Assembly (NCBI GenBank): GCA_015521265.1
Contig: WAON01000083.1
Location: forward strand, 1-6,874
Direction: 5' to 3'
Length of the DNA stretch: 6,874 bases
DNA from: Desulfurococcales archaeon
GTDB taxonomy: Archaea > Thermoproteota > Thermoprotei_A > Sulfolobales > Desulfurococcaceae
Positions 5,858 through 6,874 of the stretch are shown here, one piece after another (within the stretch, counting starts at the first letter, position 1; each line of letters begins with the position of its first letter). The position numbers and the translations under genes are program-made. The notes under the pieces were generated by a model that had not been told where the DNA came from, ran no database searches, and saw only the letters and a list, made by a program, of their open reading frames with translations.

Positions 5858-6696
5858 ACCCTTCACCCATCGAGGGGCTACCAGTAGTTTTTAATGGATA
5901 TGTATGGATTGTTAAAGGATTCCAGCATCCCCCCAATGGGTTGATCGCTTATCCGCGGTACGATCTATTTAATCGGAGGAAGCTATATCAATGGGAGATC
6001 CAAGGACTCGTATCGAAACATTTAATGTACTGGGACTGTTTGAAACAGAGAGTTCCAGTGATACCGGCTGATAAATCGTCTCCAGTCATTAAACCAATAG
6101 GCGAGCCCCGATTTGAAGCTTTAGCGTTGAAGAGGATACTAGAAGACTACACTGGAGGTTCGGAGGTTTTCCTTACAGGATCGGCTGTTCTAGGTGGAGG
6201 GCGCGATATAGATCTAGTATTGATCGGCGGGTGGAACGTGGAAGTACTAGGGAGGCTTAGGAGGAAGGGGTTACTTAAACCCCCAACACCCGGAATGCTA
6301 TACGATGAATGGCTGAATAAGCACTACCACATACCATTCAATAAGTACTATGAGTTAAAGAAGGACAGCCTACTACTCGGATCATTCATGGGCAAACCCT
6401 ACAGTTTAAGGATCACACTATATGGGAGAGGATGGAATACGTGCAGGGATAAAGTATTCAGCAGGAAGATCATCCGTAGAGCAGAAATCGTCGTTAAAGA
6501 AGCAGTTGCGAAGTATACAACCCCTTCAAGGTACAGGGTAGTATTGAGGGGTGATGAATACATCCTAGAAACCTATAGGATCCTATACTCGGAGCTTAAT
6601 CCTGGAGAATACACGTTAATCAACGGCTACATAGAAACTAGGAGGGACAACAAATACATTATCCCAGACCACGGAGTACTCCTCCCAAACAAGTAG
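5842..6696 (+). CDS. Nucleotidyltransferase-like protein (Pol-beta superfamily) with non-canonical start
   Basis: The protein contains VFLTGSAVLGGGRDIDLVLI, the Pol-beta nucleotidyltransferase signature: Gly-Ser followed seven residues later by Asp-Ile-Asp, at residues 113-114 and 122/124 of the 284-residue version. I see no clear third catalytic acid, so activity is uncertain; family members include nucleotide-transferring enzymes and inactive relatives. Codon-level reading upstream of TTG 5941 stays open to 5791 and gives VVFNGYVWIVKGFQHPPNG running into LIAYPRYD. This resembles the N-terminus I associate with an archaeal nucleotidyltransferase family (a G-[LY]-x(2)-x-VKG-x(2)-HP...YPRY/LRY pattern). 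No ATG, GTG or TTG occurs in frame between stop TGA 5788 and 5941. ATT 5842, ten bases after GAGG (5828-5831), is my preferred start; a canonical-start annotation would begin at TTG 5941 and lose this segment. The end is TAG 6694-6696. Confidence 0.75.
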   Translation: MREELNPSPIEGLPVVFNGYVWIVKGFQHPPNGLIAYPRYDLFNRRKLYQWEIQGLVSKHLMYWDCLKQRVPVIPADKSSPVIKPIGEPRFEALALKRILEDYTGGSEVFLTGSAVLGGGRDIDLVLIGGWNVEVLGRLRRKGLLKPPTPGMLYDEWLNKHYHIPFNKYYELKKDSLLLGSFMGKPYSLRITLYGRGWNTCRDKVFSRKIIRRAEIVVKEAVAKYTTPSRYRVVLRGDEYILETYRILYSELNPGEYTLINGYIETRRDNKYIIPDHGVLLPNK

Positions 6697-6705
6697 CAAG
6701 ACTTT

Positions 6706-6717
6706 CCCCCCGGGGGG
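6706..6717. repeat. C6G6 palindrome, copy 1
   Basis: A perfect 12-bp self-complementary run CCCCCCGGGGGG, flanked by TTT and ATA, starts ten bases after the nucleotidyltransferase stop. It is the first of three similar elements in 157 bp. With no loop it cannot form a normal intramolecular hairpin, so a protein site or a mutation-prone tract is more plausible than a terminator. Confidence 0.6.
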
Positions 6718-6790
6718 ATAAGATAAGGCAGCAGAATTTCACCGATTAACAGCTTATAATACAACATGTTTCCCGCAATACAAACAATAT

Positions 6791-6799
6791 CCCCCGGGG
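6791..6799. repeat. C5G4 palindrome, copy 2 (imperfect)
   Basis: CCCCCGGGG, flanked by TAT and AGA, is one C longer on the left than on the right. It is centred 84 bp after copy 1 and resembles it in having A/T flanks. Confidence 0.5.
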
Positions 6800-6841
6800 A
6801 GAAAACCATGAAACAACCGGGAAAGGGGAGTGGGGGGTAAC

Positions 6842-6849
6842 ACTTAAAA
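6842..6849 (+). promoter_or_regulatory. TATA-like box, possible promoter of a gene beyond the window
   Basis: ACTTAAAA after GGTAAC resembles a BRE/TATA element and would place initiation near 6872, at the window edge. The downstream gene is not visible, so this is tentative. A second AT-rich string, ACATATAA, follows at 6865-6872. Confidence 0.3.
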
Positions 6850-6850
6850 G

Positions 6851-6862
6851 CCCCCCGGGGGG
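6851..6862. repeat. C6G6 palindrome, copy 3
   Basis: CCCCCCGGGGGG is identical to copy 1 and centred about 61 bp after copy 2. It lies immediately downstream of a TTAAAA box and before CATATAAGG at the window edge, a position where it could affect initiation of a gene to the right. Confidence 0.6.
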
Positions 6863-6874
6863 AAACATATAAGG

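Noticed and set aside
6706..6717. GC palindrome as an intrinsic terminator of the cluster
   Set aside because: It has no loop and no following T run, and archaeal termination usually depends on T-rich tracts, none of which is present here.
6808..6840. Ten-codon reading frame MKQPGKGSGG with GGGGAG six bases upstream of its ATG
   Set aside because: It is too short and of low complexity to support as a gene. The G-rich ribosome-site match is part of the repeated GC palindrome, so it is probably coincidental.

Overview
The window looks like a piece of a hyperthermophilic crenarchaeal chromosome, most likely Desulfurococcales or a near relative. This is inferred from AGG/AGA- and ATA-rich coding, frequent GTG and TTG starts, TATA-like boxes about 25 bases upstream of probable transcription starts, a GGTGATC ribosome-binding site of the archaeal kind, and the protein families present. 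I see no CRISPR array, transposase, rRNA or tRNA.

Left part (1-3088): an ABC-type metal-ion uptake module. On the minus strand, in transcription order, lie a membrane-anchored ZnuA/TroA-type binding protein (2186 to 1179), a ZnuB-type ABC-3 permease (1182 to 307) and a NikR-like ribbon-helix-helix metal regulator (314 to beyond base 1). All three overlap by a few bases, so they are probably one translationally coupled operon. The matching ZnuC-type ATPase (2306-3088) is transcribed in the opposite direction from a shared intergenic region of about 120 bp. That region holds two back-to-back TATA boxes and an inverted repeat TGCACA-N25-TGTGCA that could be the regulator's operator. The likely circuit is a metal importer governed by its own co-transcribed metal sensor. 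The metal cannot be decided: the binding protein keeps two of the usual His ligands but appears to lack the other two, and the regulator's His-x-His...Cys spacing is one residue shorter than in NikR.

Middle part (3089-3736): a 177-bp gap with two small inverted repeats and a probable promoter, then a gene for a small single-pass membrane protein with a beta-rich, probably extracytoplasmic domain.

Right part (3832-6696): four tightly packed plus-strand genes, each overlapping the next. They are a 181-residue unknown protein with a GTG start and possibly no leader, a 411-residue helical unknown, an 89-residue acidic protein resembling the second half of a thioredoxin fold without CxxC, and a Pol-beta-superfamily nucleotidyltransferase-like protein. 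The last has a conserved-looking N-terminal segment with no ATG, GTG or TTG start, so it seems to begin at a non-canonical codon (ATT 5842 is the best candidate) or to carry a frameshift. This cluster is the least explained part of the window.

Right edge (6697-6874): no convincing gene. It holds three copies of a C5-6/G4-6 palindrome and a TATA-like box that may serve a gene beyond the window.
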